Assembly (NCBI GenBank): GCA_004322425.1
Contig: SCVJ01000049.1
Coordinates: forward strand, 1 to 46,582
DNA length: 46,582 nt
DNA from: Chitinophagaceae bacterium
Lineage (GTDB): Bacteria; Bacteroidota; Bacteroidia; Chitinophagales; Chitinophagaceae
Direction of reading: 5' to 3'
The position numbers were made by a program, and so were the translations under genes. The notes below the pieces were generated by a model, which saw nothing but the letters and a program-made list of their open reading frames with translations, was not told the origin of the DNA and did not search any database. Of the stretch, positions 16,449-26,433 are shown piece after piece; position 1 is the first letter of the stretch, and every line of letters starts with the position of its first letter.

Positions 16449-17147
16449 ATGGATACTAAAAAACACAAACTATTATTATGTGAAGATGATACCAATCTTG
16501 GAAAGGTATTGAAAGACTATCTTGAGTTGAATGATTATGATGTAACACTCGAACGAGATGGTCGATTGGGATTGGCGGCATTTCATCGAGAAAAATTTGA
16601 ACTTTGTTTGTTAGATGTAATGATGCCGAATATGGATGGCTTTGCGTTGGCAGAAGAAATACGAGATGTAGATCCTGATATTCCCTTATTTTTTTTGAGT
16701 GCAAAAACGATGAAAGAAGATATTATTCATGGATATAAATTAGGTGCCGACGATTATATTACAAAACCTTTTGACAGCGAAGTATTACTGCTAAAAATCA
16801 AAGCTATCTTAAAACGAAATGAAGAATTAAATAAAGTATCAGAAAACCTTGAGTTCGATTTGGGGAGTTATCATTTCAACCCAAAGCTTCGTCATCTTAC
16901 TCGAAATAATATTACGCATACTTTGTCGCCAAAAGAAAGTGGGTTATTGCGATTGCTCTGCGAATACTTGAATGATTTATTGCCAAGAGATCAAGCTTTG
17001 AAAAAAATATGGGGCAGCGATACTTATTTCAATGGAAGAAGCATGGATGTGTATATTGCCAAACTGCGCAAATATTTAAAAGAGGATGAAAAGATTGAAA
17101 TCGTAAATATTCATGGAAATGGATTTAGATTGGTAGTAAAATCTTAA
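16449..17147 (+). CDS. OmpR/PhoB-type response regulator (RprY-like)
   Basis: This 232-residue two-component response regulator has a receiver domain (about 6-120) with acidic pocket EDD (12-14), phospho-acceptor Asp57 in LLDVMMPNMDGF, and Lys106 in YITKPF. A winged-helix DNA-binding domain (about 135-230) follows, with HTLSPKESGLLRLL and GRSMDVYIAKLRKYL. It resembles the RprY group of Bacteroidota. No histidine kinase gene is adjacent, so it is an orphan here and its signal is unknown. Its stop codon abuts the ruvB stop on the other strand. Confidence 0.85.
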   Translation: MDTKKHKLLLCEDDTNLGKVLKDYLELNDYDVTLERDGRLGLAAFHREKFELCLLDVMMPNMDGFALAEEIRDVDPDIPLFFLSAKTMKEDIIHGYKLGADDYITKPFDSEVLLLKIKAILKRNEELNKVSENLEFDLGSYHFNPKLRHLTRNNITHTLSPKESGLLRLLCEYLNDLLPRDQALKKIWGSDTYFNGRSMDVYIAKLRKYLKEDEKIEIVNIHGNGFRLVVKS

Positions 17148-18176
17148 TTAAGAAAATAAACTACCTGCAGTTCCTGGATTTGTTTTTCCCAAATGTTCAT
17201 ACGCCTTTGCCGTTACTTCTCTTCCGCGTGGAGTGCGTTGTAAAAATCCTTCCTGAATTAAAAAAGGTTCGTAAACTTCTTCCAATGTTCCGGCCTCTTC
17301 TCCTACGGCTGTTGCAATAGTGCCAATACCCACGGGGCCTCCTTTAAATTTTTCTATAATAGTTATCAAAATTTTATTATCCATATCATCCAACCCGTAT
17401 TCATCTACATTCAATGCTTGCAACGCATGTTTGGTAATGCCTATATCAACTATTCCGTCGTTCAATACTTGTGCAAAATCTCTCACTCTTCTCAATAAAC
17501 TATTCGCAATTCTTGGAGTGCCTCGGCTTCTTCTTCCTATTTCCGCAACGGCTTCTTTTGAAATTTTAGTTTCCAAGATTGTAGCAGAACGAGAAATGAT
17601 TTTATTCAATACATCGGCTGTGTAATATTCCAATCTCGATTTTATTGCAAAGCGAGAAAGCAATGGAGCTGTCAACAATCCACTTCTTGTGGTTGCTCCT
17701 ACCAAAGTAAATGGATTTAAATTAATTTGAACGCTTCGTGCATTGGGGCCGCTGTCTATTAAAATATCAATACGATAATCCTCCATGGCGGCATACAAAT
17801 ATTCTTCTACTACCGCGCTTAAACGATGAATTTCATCAATAAATAAAACATCATTGGGTTCAAGGTTAGTTAGCAATCCGGCTAAATCACCAGCCTTTTC
17901 AATTACGGGACCAGATGTTTCTTTGATATTAACCCCCAACTCATTTGCAATAATTCGGGAAAGAGTTGTTTTCCCTAAACCAGGAGGTCCATGAAATAAA
18001 ATATGATCCAACGCTTCTCCTCTCAATTTTGCCGCCTTAATAAAAATTTTAAGATTCTCAATAGTTTGTGTTTGTCCTGCAAAATCTTGTAAATGAGAAG
18101 GCCGAATATTGTTTTCAAAAACTTTTTCTTCCTCTGTTAAGTTTTCTTTTTTACTATTCAAATTATCATTGCTCAT
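17148..18176 (-). CDS. ruvB: Holliday junction branch migration ATPase RuvB
   Basis: RuvB forms the hexameric motor that drives branch migration with RuvA before RuvC cleaves the junction. The 342-residue protein has the N-terminal [11 protein letters not shown] start and Walker [12 protein letters not shown] near residue 65. Walker B is LFIDEIHRL, followed by sensor [10 protein letters not shown] and the C-terminal winged helix with [17 protein letters not shown]. Length is normal. ruvC lies 15 kb away in this window and ruvA is not present, so the ruv genes are dispersed. Confidence 0.97.
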   Translation of the reverse strand: MSNDNLNSKKENLTEEEKVFENNIRPSHLQDFAGQTQTIENLKIFIKAAKLRGEALDHILFHGPPGLGKTTLSRIIANELGVNIKETSGPVIEKAGDLAGLLTNLEPNDVLFIDEIHRLSAVVEEYLYAAMEDYRIDILIDSGPNARSVQINLNPFTLVGATTRSGLLTAPLLSRFAIKSRLEYYTADVLNKIISRSATILETKISKEAVAEIGRRSRGTPRIANSLLRRVRDFAQVLNDGIVDIGITKHALQALNVDEYGLDDMDNKILITIIEKFKGGPVGIGTIATAVGEEAGTLEEVYEPFLIQEGFLQRTPRGREVTAKAYEHLGKTNPGTAGSLFS

Positions 18177-18225
18177 GAAACAGATTATGTTGTAAAACTA
18201 AACAATTATAAAAACTAAAAATGAA

Positions 18226-18251
18226 AAAGTCCCGCCAAATAGCGGGACTTT
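18226..18251 (-). terminator. Intrinsic terminator after the T9SS protein gene
   Basis: A perfect 10-bp stem AAAGTCCCGC / GCGGGACTTT surrounds a 6-base loop, and on the minus strand a T-run follows. It lies 21 bases past the stop codon of the large secreted protein gene and before ruvB. Confidence 0.85.
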
Positions 18252-18272
18252 GAAAAATAATTCTGTTGTTAA

Positions 18273-21200
18273 TTAATGTGCAGTTACCACTAATCTTCCA
18301 GCTGCTAATCTATCTCCACCTGGATCACGAAATTCAATTACATAAACACCAACTGCCAATTTACTATTACTAAAATCAAATTTAGTATACGGTGCTGTTG
18401 TAACAGCGTTCCTTACTTCAATAATTCTTCCTTTCATATCAATTACATTGATAGTAATAGGTGAATTAACTTGAGGCATGTAATAAGTAATAGCATACGC
18501 ACCACTTGTTGGGTTTGGATAAATAAACAAGTTGGATGAAGCCAGTGCTGTAAATAATACTGAACCAGTTGTACTCACGCAACCATTTATATCCGTAACT
18601 CGTACTGAATAAGATCCCAAATGATAAGCATCTACAATATAAGTAGCACCTGTAATATTAGGTTGTGCAACACCATTCAAAAACCACTGATAGCTAGCTC
18701 CTGCAGGAGTTGACGTAGCAGTAAGTCTGGTTACTAAACCTGGACGTAATTGTGTTTGACCAACTGGGTTCAAACTCAATGCTACAGTTGGTAATGGATT
18801 TACAATAAGTGTAGCTGCGTTGGAATTGTTTGCACCACAACCAAGACTAGATATTACACAACGATATCTGTAATTGTTCATTGTTGTTTGAACATTGGTA
18901 GCTGTATAAGAACTCGCAGTTGCATTTGCAACATTCGACCAAGTCAACCCACCATCGGTACTTACTTGCCATTGATAGGTTTGTATTGTTCCAGTAGCAG
19001 TTACACTAAAGACTGCATTACCACCACTACATACAGTTGTATTTACTGGGTGTGATGAAATTACAATCGGTGTATGTACCGTAACCGTTAACAAAGTTGG
19101 CGGCGATGTACAAACTGTAGGTGTAGATGGTACAGTAAATGTAATACTCCAAGTTGTGATAGATCCTGAATCTCCACCCACATCATCAATAACATATAAG
19201 TTCCATGTTCCGTTGTTACTAGTTCCAAACAAGGAAAGTGTTGGTGTAGCAAGAGTAATACTACCCGGACCCGGTGCAGGGAAATTATCTGTTGCACCAC
19301 TGTTTGTTGGTAAATAAGTACCGGAAGCATTATTTGAGCTAGTCAAATTAGCTGCTGCAGCATCATCTAATGTATATACTCTACCGCTGATTGCAGAAGA
19401 ACCACCAATATCAGACATAACAGTAACATTTGTTCCAGATGGAGATTGTAGCAATACATCAATATCTGAAGGCCATGTATGTGTCACACCATTTAATGTA
19501 ATTGATTTAATTACAGCATTAGCAGGCATTCCAGTTACCGTGATTGGTGCAGGGTATGGTGTAGCAACGCCACTGCTTGGAATTGAAATAGCAGCACCAG
19601 TGTAATTAAATGTATAGTTGGCTGTGGCTGGGCCAGGGCCAGAGTTACTAGATGTTGCAGTATACGTTGTGGTTACAGCAGGAGAAGCATAAACTCCTGT
19701 TACCGCTGTTCCTGTATAAGCAGTTGTTAAAGCGGCATCGGTAAACAAGCCAGTAGTTGGCGTAAAGTTTACTGTAGAACCTCCGGTAGCAAATGTTATA
19801 GTCCATCCGCTAATTGTTCCTTGATCGCCTGCATATTGGTCAATTCCATATAATCTCCAAGAACCATTATGATTACCCGAACCAAACATCGATAATGTTG
19901 GTGTTGCCTGTGTTAATGAACCAGGACCCGGTGCAGGGAAATTATCCGTTGCGCCAATATTTGTTGGCCTGTAAGTTCCCGCAAGGTTACTACCTGTAGT
20001 CATAAGAGCAGCGGCAGCATCATCAAATGTATAGGTTCTTCCCGGTGTAGTATTGGTGGCTCCCCCTACATCGGACATTAAAATAACAGATACTCCTGCT
20101 GGAGAAACAAGTACGAAATCTAAATCGGAATGCCAAGTATGAGAAAAACTATTAAGTGTTACAGATTTAACTGTAACTCCAGAAACTGCCAATCCACTTG
20201 CAGTAATTATAGACGGATAAGGTGATGTAAGGCCATTATCTGGGATTGAAATAGTAGCAGCATTTGTAAATCCTTGTGTTCCGCCAACACTAATCAGTTG
20301 AGAACCTCCTAAGCAAATAGTTGCAGAAGAAGGTGACAAGCTTGGTGCTGATGGTTTTCCTACTACTGAAATCGTTGTAGAATTTGAACAAGTTGTTGCT
20401 GTATTTGTACCAGTTACAGTATACGTAGTATTTGAAGTAACTGTAGCAGTAACTGTTGCACCCGAAGTAGCACTTAAGCCACCAGCAGGTGACCATGTAT
20501 AGGTATTGGCACCGGCAGCAGTTAATGCAACAGGAGAACATTGTGCATCGGGGGTTGCTGTAATAACCGGTAATGAATTTACCGTAAAGACTGCTTCGTT
20601 AGAAGTAGCAGCCGGCGAACAAGTTCCGCTTACTATTACTCTGTATTTGTATCCATTTTGTGAAAGTGCCACCGGATTAATTGTAAGCGTAGCCGTGGTA
20701 GTGCCGGTATAAGGTGCCGTATTGGTTAAGTTTACAAAACCCGTACCGTCATCCACTTGCCATTGATAAGTAAGAGCGGTTCCGGTAGCTGATACAGTGA
20801 ATGTTTTTGATGAACCCACGCAACCCAAACCACTCGCAGGATGTGTTGTTATTGTCGGTGCTTGATTAACAGTAATTGTCGCTGTTGAAGCCGGTGAATT
20901 ACAAGTACCATTGCTTTGTACTACACTATAAGTTGTAGTAGCAGCAGGTGAAGCATAAACAGATGCAACAGCTGTTCCGGCTGTATAAGCCGTTGTCAAA
21001 GCTGCATCGGTAAATAAACCCGTAATCGGAGTCCAAATTCCACCAACACCCGTTCCGTATGTAATATCAATTGACCAAGAAGTGAGAGTGCCTTCATCTC
21101 CACCCCATAGATCCCTAAATGCGAGTTTCCAATCACCATTTGGAGTCGAGAATAGATTTGAGAACCCATTTACGTTGGAAAGCATTCCAGTTGGACCTGT

Positions 21201-22895
21201 ATTAAGAATTCCATCGGCAGCAAATGTGCCTGTAAATGGCGATGTTCCCGTTCCTAAAGATGTAGTAGAAGTTGAACTAATTACGGTATTAACAAAATTA
21301 TCACCGCTTCCACCTCTTTGATTAACCAAATTTAAAATTTTACCATTTGGAGCAATTAGGTTTATGACTAAATCGCTATTCCATGTATGACTAATATTAA
21401 AGTTTACGCTGATTGATGAAACAGTTACACCTGCAGGAATACCCGAAACAGGGATTGTATGAGTAACACCGGCAGCAGTAGCATCCGGGATAACAACCGC
21501 AATAGTGCCTGAAGAAGTAGAAACAGTTGTAGGTGAAGTTACCGCAGTAACTGATAATTGTTGCGAACCACCGGGACAGATGGCTGCTGAAGTAGGCGCA
21601 ATTCCAGTTGAAGTTGGAGCTGCAGGAACCGTCAAGGTTACTTCATTGGAAATAGCCGGTAACCCGGTTGAAACAAGTACACATCTATATTTATACCCGT
21701 TCATGGTAGTGGTTACACCTGTTAAATTAAGTGTACCGGTCGTAGCACCGGAATACACACCGCCATTAGCTAAATAAGCCCAACCGGCTCCGCGATCTTC
21801 TTGCCAGTTATAACTAACTCCAACAGGAGTTGCTGCAACTGTAAAACTTGTATTGGTAGCAGGACAAGCAGTCGCATTTACTGGTTGCGATGTAATTGTG
21901 ATGGGGCCTGTTGGAGGAGCTCCCACACAGGTTAATCCATCAACTGTTACGGTATAATTTGTAGTTGCTGTTCCAGCAATGGGATTATAAACAACAATCA
22001 CCACGGTTGCACCTGCCGCTAAAGTGTAGGAAAAAGTTACAGCGGCTCCGACAGAACTTGAGCCACAATCTGCCAAATAGTTTTGACATTGGTTGGCCGG
22101 ATTAAAACTTCCTAAATAAGCAACCGCATGCATTTGCACACCACCTCCTGTAACCTGGATGGTTGTTGTAACACATTGGCTACTGCCGGTTGTATTGGAA
22201 ATAGTGATTGGATCGTAATTAAAGCTGGCTGTTCCGAAAGGAGTACCTGCGGGACAGGTTTTTGGGGCTGCACAAGTAGAGGCAACACCATCACGATAAA
22301 TACGACCGGTTATTTGTGGGTCACCAGTTTCTACTACACCAGTATAAGTACAAAGAGCTGCGGTGCTGAAATTAATGCCGCCCGAACCACTTCTTGTAAC
22401 ATTGTTTTGGTATAAAATTTCAGACGCTAATTCAGCAATGGAATAATTCTGTTTTTCTTTATAAATAGCAACTGCTTGTTGTCCTTGTCTTTCTGCCTCT
22501 TGTCTATTTTTTACACTGGCATCAGAACCAGAAACAACTTCTTGTTCCAAAATTTGTTTTTCGCCATCAAGTATGCGATAACTAAATCCTCCTTTTGCAT
22601 TAGAAAAAACTTCGGACACAACGCCGTGTGTGGAAATTTTTGTTTGCTGCTGAGTAACTGCATTTTTATTTGCAAGCAATACAGCTTTACTGTTTTCGCC
22701 ACCGTTTTGCTCTACCCATTCGGCTTTTGCTTTTTCGGAAATAGTTGTTGTCTTATTTTTTTCTTGCGCAAAAGACACTTGTGTAGCAAGCACTGCAATC
22801 AGTACAGGAACAAAAATCCGTAATGCGGCTTTCTTTATACTTTTTAAATTACTTCTGAAATTTCCAGTATTAGTAATTGTGTAAAAAACTGACAT
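18273..22895 (-). CDS. Large secreted multidomain protein with T9SS sorting domain
   Basis: This 1540-residue exported protein has an N-terminal signal with a long basic n-region (cleavage near VSFAQ) and a fibrous Ser/Thr/Gly-rich body. Three P-domain-like (proprotein convertase) modules lie at about 465-610, 880-1035 and 1100-1255, each with SHTW or THTW, SDL/SDI, FDD/LDD and GDxG-type motifs. Ig-like segments with YxW...YRC patterns lie between them. Residues about 1455-1540 form a type IX secretion sorting domain (NLFIYPNPTSGAY, then KLAVGVYVIEF and GRLVV). It is probably a cell-surface adhesin or scaffold; no catalytic domain is recognised. A terminator follows. Confidence 0.88.
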   Translation of the reverse strand: MSVFYTITNTGNFRSNLKSIKKAALRIFVPVLIAVLATQVSFAQEKNKTTTISEKAKAEWVEQNGGENSKAVLLANKNAVTQQQTKISTHGVVSEVFSNAKGGFSYRILDGEKQILEQEVVSGSDASVKNRQEAERQGQQAVAIYKEKQNYSIAELASEILYQNNVTRSGSGGINFSTAALCTYTGVVETGDPQITGRIYRDGVASTCAAPKTCPAGTPFGTASFNYDPITISNTTGSSQCVTTTIQVTGGGVQMHAVAYLGSFNPANQCQNYLADCGSSSVGAAVTFSYTLAAGATVVIVVYNPIAGTATTNYTVTVDGLTCVGAPPTGPITITSQPVNATACPATNTSFTVAATPVGVSYNWQEDRGAGWAYLANGGVYSGATTGTLNLTGVTTTMNGYKYRCVLVSTGLPAISNEVTLTVPAAPTSTGIAPTSAAICPGGSQQLSVTAVTSPTTVSTSSGTIAVVIPDATAAGVTHTIPVSGIPAGVTVSSISVNFNISHTWNSDLVINLIAPNGKILNLVNQRGGSGDNFVNTVISSTSTTSLGTGTSPFTGTFAADGILNTGPTGMLSNVNGFSNLFSTPNGDWKLAFRDLWGGDEGTLTSWSIDITYGTGVGGIWTPITGLFTDAALTTAYTAGTAVASVYASPAATTTYSVVQSNGTCNSPASTATITVNQAPTITTHPASGLGCVGSSKTFTVSATGTALTYQWQVDDGTGFVNLTNTAPYTGTTTATLTINPVALSQNGYKYRVIVSGTCSPAATSNEAVFTVNSLPVITATPDAQCSPVALTAAGANTYTWSPAGGLSATSGATVTATVTSNTTYTVTGTNTATTCSNSTTISVVGKPSAPSLSPSSATICLGGSQLISVGGTQGFTNAATISIPDNGLTSPYPSIITASGLAVSGVTVKSVTLNSFSHTWHSDLDFVLVSPAGVSVILMSDVGGATNTTPGRTYTFDDAAAALMTTGSNLAGTYRPTNIGATDNFPAPGPGSLTQATPTLSMFGSGNHNGSWRLYGIDQYAGDQGTISGWTITFATGGSTVNFTPTTGLFTDAALTTAYTGTAVTGVYASPAVTTTYTATSSNSGPGPATANYTFNYTGAAISIPSSGVATPYPAPITVTGMPANAVIKSITLNGVTHTWPSDIDVLLQSPSGTNVTVMSDIGGSSAISGRVYTLDDAAAANLTSSNNASGTYLPTNSGATDNFPAPGPGSITLATPTLSLFGTSNNGTWNLYVIDDVGGDSGSITTWSITFTVPSTPTVCTSPPTLLTVTVHTPIVISSHPVNTTVCSGGNAVFSVTATGTIQTYQWQVSTDGGLTWSNVANATASSYTATNVQTTMNNYRYRCVISSLGCGANNSNAATLIVNPLPTVALSLNPVGQTQLRPGLVTRLTATSTPAGASYQWFLNGVAQPNITGATYIVDAYHLGSYSVRVTDINGCVSTTGSVLFTALASSNLFIYPNPTSGAYAITYYMPQVNSPITINVIDMKGRIIEVRNAVTTAPYTKFDFSNSKLAVGVYVIEFRDPGGDRLAAGRLVVTAH
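19126..19590 (-). repeat. Intragenic P-domain repeat, copy 3
   Basis: This DNA segment encodes the third P-domain of the large T9SS protein. It is closely similar to 19795-20260; for example CCCGGTGCAGGGAAATTAT occurs in both (near 19271 and 19927), and TDNFPAPGPGS is encoded twice. It indicates a recent internal duplication. Confidence 0.7.
19795..20260 (-). repeat. Intragenic P-domain repeat, copy 2
   Basis: This is the partner of 19126-19590 within the same gene. Both are flanked on the protein level by the linker GLFTDAALTTAYT, which also follows the more divergent first P-domain. Confidence 0.7.
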
Positions 22896-23112
22896 AGGCA
22901 GCTTGTGTTTTGGGTTTAAAAATTCTATTATAATAATACGCTGCGTAAGATAATGAATTTTTCAATACTTGGACAAAACGAAGAAAAAAAACAAAAAAAA
23001 ATCAATTTTAGGGAAAAGAACCTTCCCATTTTTTTATGTGGAATAAAGTTTTTGCAGAACTATTCAATTGTTTATACATTCATATTATTATTACTTACTT
23101 ACAACACCCAAT

Positions 23113-23628
23113 ATGTCATTAAATCCTGCCGAAAGCAACGATTACGAAATTGTTAGTAATCACCATTTTGCAGAAATAAGAAAAAGTAATACTTCTGGGC
23201 AGAAAATGCTGTTTTCCTTGTCTGCGTTTTTGGAAGGAAGTAGCATAAGCCCGTTTAGTCCTGCATTTATTTCGGAAAAAGCATCGTACTTAACCGTACA
23301 AATAGCCAATAAGAAGCACATTGCACTTCATCCCTATTTTTTGCAATATATAAATCATGGCTGCAACCCCAATTGCTTTTTCGATACTTCCACATTTCAA
23401 GTATTTGCACTACGGAATATTGCTGTTGGCGAAGAGTTTACTTTTTTTTATCCCTCCACTGAGTGGGAGATGGCAAATACTTTTAATTGCTATTGCAATC
23501 AACCTAAATGTATTGGTGTAATTAAAGGGGCGGCATATATTCCCGAAGAAATACTAAAAAATTACAAGTTGAGTAATTATATAAAAAGTAAAATTAAATA
23601 CCGGCAGCGTAAATTGAAAAGGGCTTAA
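23113..23628 (+). CDS. Small SET-domain protein (putative lysine methyltransferase)
   Basis: This is a protein of about 171 residues covering a complete small SET fold. YINHGCNPNCFFD near residue 95 is the SET N-H-x-C core, GEEFTFFYPSTEWEM carries the closing strand and substrate-site aromatics, and FNCYCNQPKCIGVI is a post-SET-like Cys cluster that would bind zinc with the upstream Cys. SET enzymes use S-adenosylmethionine to methylate lysines. The frame is open from 23068, but the ATG at 23113 (MSLNPAESND) is preferred because the upstream residues are low-complexity. Its end overlaps the convergent leuS stop by four bases. The target is unknown. Confidence 0.78.
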   Translation: MSLNPAESNDYEIVSNHHFAEIRKSNTSGQKMLFSLSAFLEGSSISPFSPAFISEKASYLTVQIANKKHIALHPYFLQYINHGCNPNCFFDTSTFQVFALRNIAVGEEFTFFYPSTEWEMANTFNCYCNQPKCIGVIKGAAYIPEEILKNYKLSNYIKSKIKYRQRKLKRA

Positions 23629-26402
23629 ACTACGAGATTAATCATTTTGTTTTTTATATAAATGATTTTTTTAGGCTGATTCCCATCCAACCACTTCATT
23701 ACTTTTTCATTTTGCAAAACAATGTTTTCAACTTGCTGCTGGTCAGCTTCTAATGGAATCGTAATTTCAGTTCTCGTTTTTCCGTTAATGGCAATAGGAT
23801 ATGTTTTTACGGCTTCGGTGCAATATTTTTCATCCCATATTGGAAATGATGTTTTTAAAATGGTAGTTGTATTTCCCAATTCGTGAAATAATTCTTCTGT
23901 AATATGCGGTGCATATGGCGACAACAAAACAAGTAGCGGTTCGAGAATTTCTTTTTTATAACATTTCAATTCTGTCAATTCGTTTACACAAATCATTAGC
24001 GCACTTACACCCGTGTTAAAACTAAATCGTTCTGTATTTTCTTCTACTTTCTTTATGGTTTTGTGCAACACTTTCAGCTCGGGTTCGGTTGCTTTTTCAA
24101 TTGTCCATCTTTTCCCTTTTTGATCTTCATAAAATAATCGCCATAATTTTTTTAGAAAGCGATGAACACCTTCAATTCCTTTGGTATCCCACGGTTTGTC
24201 TTGTTCTACGGGTCCTAAAAACATTTCATACATTCTAAATGTATCGGCTCCATATTTTTCAACTACCTCATCGGGATTCACAACATTGAAATATCGTTTG
24301 CTCATTTTCTCCAATCGAGATTCGCATAAATATTTTCCGTCTTCCAATAAAAAACTAGCATTTTTAAATTCGGGTTTCCAACTTTTAAATTTTTTCAAAT
24401 CCAATTCTTTACCATTCACCATATTTACATCTACATGTAATTCATCTGTTTCATATTTTTCTTTTAATCCTTCGGAAACAAATTGATTGGTGCCGTGAAT
24501 TCGATAAACAATTCTGGAGTCGCCTCCTATTTTTCCTTGATTGACTAATTTTTTATACGGCTCGTCAAATCCAATAAATCCTAAATCGAAAAGGCATTTC
24601 GTCCACATACGGCTGTACAACAAATGACCCACGGCGTGCTCCGTGCCTCCGATATATAAATCTACTTGTCCCCAATAATCAGAAATCTGACGATTGCAAA
24701 ATTCTTTTTCATTTTTCGGATCCATGTATCGTAAAAAATACCAAGAAGATCCAGCATATCCAGGCATCGTATTTACTTCGCGTACACCACGATCAAAATT
24801 TTTCCATTCATTGAGATTTGACAATGGACCTTCGCCATCTAATCCTGGAAGTATCTCTTTCATGTTTGGAAGTTGCACCGGAAGTTGATCTTCTGAAAGT
24901 GCAACTGCAGTTCCATTTTTCCAAACAATTGGAAAAGGTTCTCCCCAATAGCGCTGACGACTAAATGCGGCATCGTGAATTTTATAATTCACTTTTCGGT
25001 TTCCCATTTTCTTTTCTGCTAATTTTTCAATTACCAAATCGGATGCAATTTGTGTAGTCATTCCATTTATAAAATCTGAATTTTCAAGTAACACATTTTT
25101 AGCTTGATTCGCTTCTTCATTATTGAACTGTGTTCCAAAAATATTGGTGATAGGAATTGCAAAATGTTTGGCAAAAAGAAAATCGCGTTGATCGCCACAA
25201 GGCACGGCCATAATGGCTCCTGTGCCATAACCAATTAAAACATATTCGCTAATCCAAATAGGAATTTGTTTCCCGTTAAATGGATGAATAGCCGAAGCGC
25301 CTGAAAAAACACCGGTAATTTTTTTCTCTGCCATTCGTTCGCGATCGCTTCTACTTTTTACCAAAGTGATATAATCTTCCACTGATTTTTTTTGTGAATC
25401 CGTAACAATTTGTAAAAGCAATTCATGTTCGGGAGCTACCACCATAAAATCAACACCAAAGATGGTATCGGGACGAGTAGTGTAAACAACAAGTGGAGTT
25501 TTTTGATAAGCAGGATTAGTAGTTTGTACAGCAAAATTAATTTCAGCACCACTACTTTTTCCAATCCAGTTGCTTTGCATTTCTTTCATGCTTTCGCTAA
25601 AATCAACTTGCTCAAGCCCACTTAATAAACGATCGGCATAATCTGTTATTCGCAAATACCATTGGCGTAGTTTTTTCTTTATAACAGGATGACTTCCTCT
25701 TTCGCTCAATCCATTTATCACTTCATCGTTGGCTAAAACTGTCCCTAATTTTTCGCACCAGTTTACTTCACCATAACCGCAATACACCAATCGGTATTGC
25801 ATTAAAATTTCCATTCTTTCTTTTTCCGTAAACAGCTTCCATTCGTTTGCAGAAAATGTTACAACCGAGTCGGGACAATGTACTTCGCCATTGTTATTCC
25901 CGTGTGTTTCAAAAATTTTTACTACTTCTGAAATAGGTACGGCTTTGTTTTTTTTACGATCAAACCAAGCATTGAATAATTGTAAAAAAATCCATTGTGT
26001 CCATTTATAATAAGAAGAATCACTTGTTCTCACCTCTCGATTCCAATCGTAGCAGAAACCAATATTATCTAACTGTTTTCTAAAATTATTTATATTTTCT
26101 TCTGTTGAAATTGCAGGATGAATTCCGTGATCGATGGCATATTGCTCTGCCGGTAAACCAAACGCATCATACCCCATGGGATGTAATACATTAAATCCTT
26201 TCAGTCGCTTGTACCTACTATAAATATCGCTGGCAATATAACCCAATGGATGCCCCACATGTAAACCGGCACCACTTGGATACGGAAACATATCCAACAC
26301 ATAATATTTTGGAAGCGATGTATTATTTTCAACTTTATAAACTAAGTTATCCTTCCAGTTTTGTTGCCACTTTTTTTCAATATTCCTAAACGAGTATTCC
26401 AT
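23625..26402 (-). CDS. leuS: Leucyl-tRNA synthetase
   Basis: LeuS charges tRNA-Leu and is a class Ia synthetase with an editing domain. The 925-residue sequence has the HIGH-type motif HVGHPLGY near residue 48 and PMGYDAFGLPAEQYA. The CP1 editing domain with TTRPDTIFG lies near residue 310. Other marks are SRQRYWGEPFPI and the KMSKR motif in EKMSKRYFNVVNP near 703, followed by an anticodon-binding domain ending in a small C-terminal domain. It is 31 bases downstream of the M23 peptidase gene on the same strand, so the two may share a transcript. Confidence 0.98.
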   Translation of the reverse strand: MEYSFRNIEKKWQQNWKDNLVYKVENNTSLPKYYVLDMFPYPSGAGLHVGHPLGYIASDIYSRYKRLKGFNVLHPMGYDAFGLPAEQYAIDHGIHPAISTEENINNFRKQLDNIGFCYDWNREVRTSDSSYYKWTQWIFLQLFNAWFDRKKNKAVPISEVVKIFETHGNNNGEVHCPDSVVTFSANEWKLFTEKERMEILMQYRLVYCGYGEVNWCEKLGTVLANDEVINGLSERGSHPVIKKKLRQWYLRITDYADRLLSGLEQVDFSESMKEMQSNWIGKSSGAEINFAVQTTNPAYQKTPLVVYTTRPDTIFGVDFMVVAPEHELLLQIVTDSQKKSVEDYITLVKSRSDRERMAEKKITGVFSGASAIHPFNGKQIPIWISEYVLIGYGTGAIMAVPCGDQRDFLFAKHFAIPITNIFGTQFNNEEANQAKNVLLENSDFINGMTTQIASDLVIEKLAEKKMGNRKVNYKIHDAAFSRQRYWGEPFPIVWKNGTAVALSEDQLPVQLPNMKEILPGLDGEGPLSNLNEWKNFDRGVREVNTMPGYAGSSWYFLRYMDPKNEKEFCNRQISDYWGQVDLYIGGTEHAVGHLLYSRMWTKCLFDLGFIGFDEPYKKLVNQGKIGGDSRIVYRIHGTNQFVSEGLKEKYETDELHVDVNMVNGKELDLKKFKSWKPEFKNASFLLEDGKYLCESRLEKMSKRYFNVVNPDEVVEKYGADTFRMYEMFLGPVEQDKPWDTKGIEGVHRFLKKLWRLFYEDQKGKRWTIEKATEPELKVLHKTIKKVEENTERFSFNTGVSALMICVNELTELKCYKKEILEPLLVLLSPYAPHITEELFHELGNTTTILKTSFPIWDEKYCTEAVKTYPIAINGKTRTEITIPLEADQQQVENIVLQNEKVMKWLDGNQPKKIIYIKNKMINLVV

Positions 26403-26433
26403 AATTTATAAAGTTGGAGGAAACTTTTGCTAA

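Noticed and set aside
19100-20300. Short spaced repeats suggesting a CRISPR array
   Set aside because: The repeats are in frame within the T9SS gene and encode duplicated P-domains; spacing and length are not those of CRISPR.
23011-23036. GGGAA/TTCCC hairpin followed by a T-run, like a terminator on the plus strand
   Set aside because: It has no upstream plus-strand gene; the 5-bp stem is weak and lies in the divergent region between the T9SS and SET genes.
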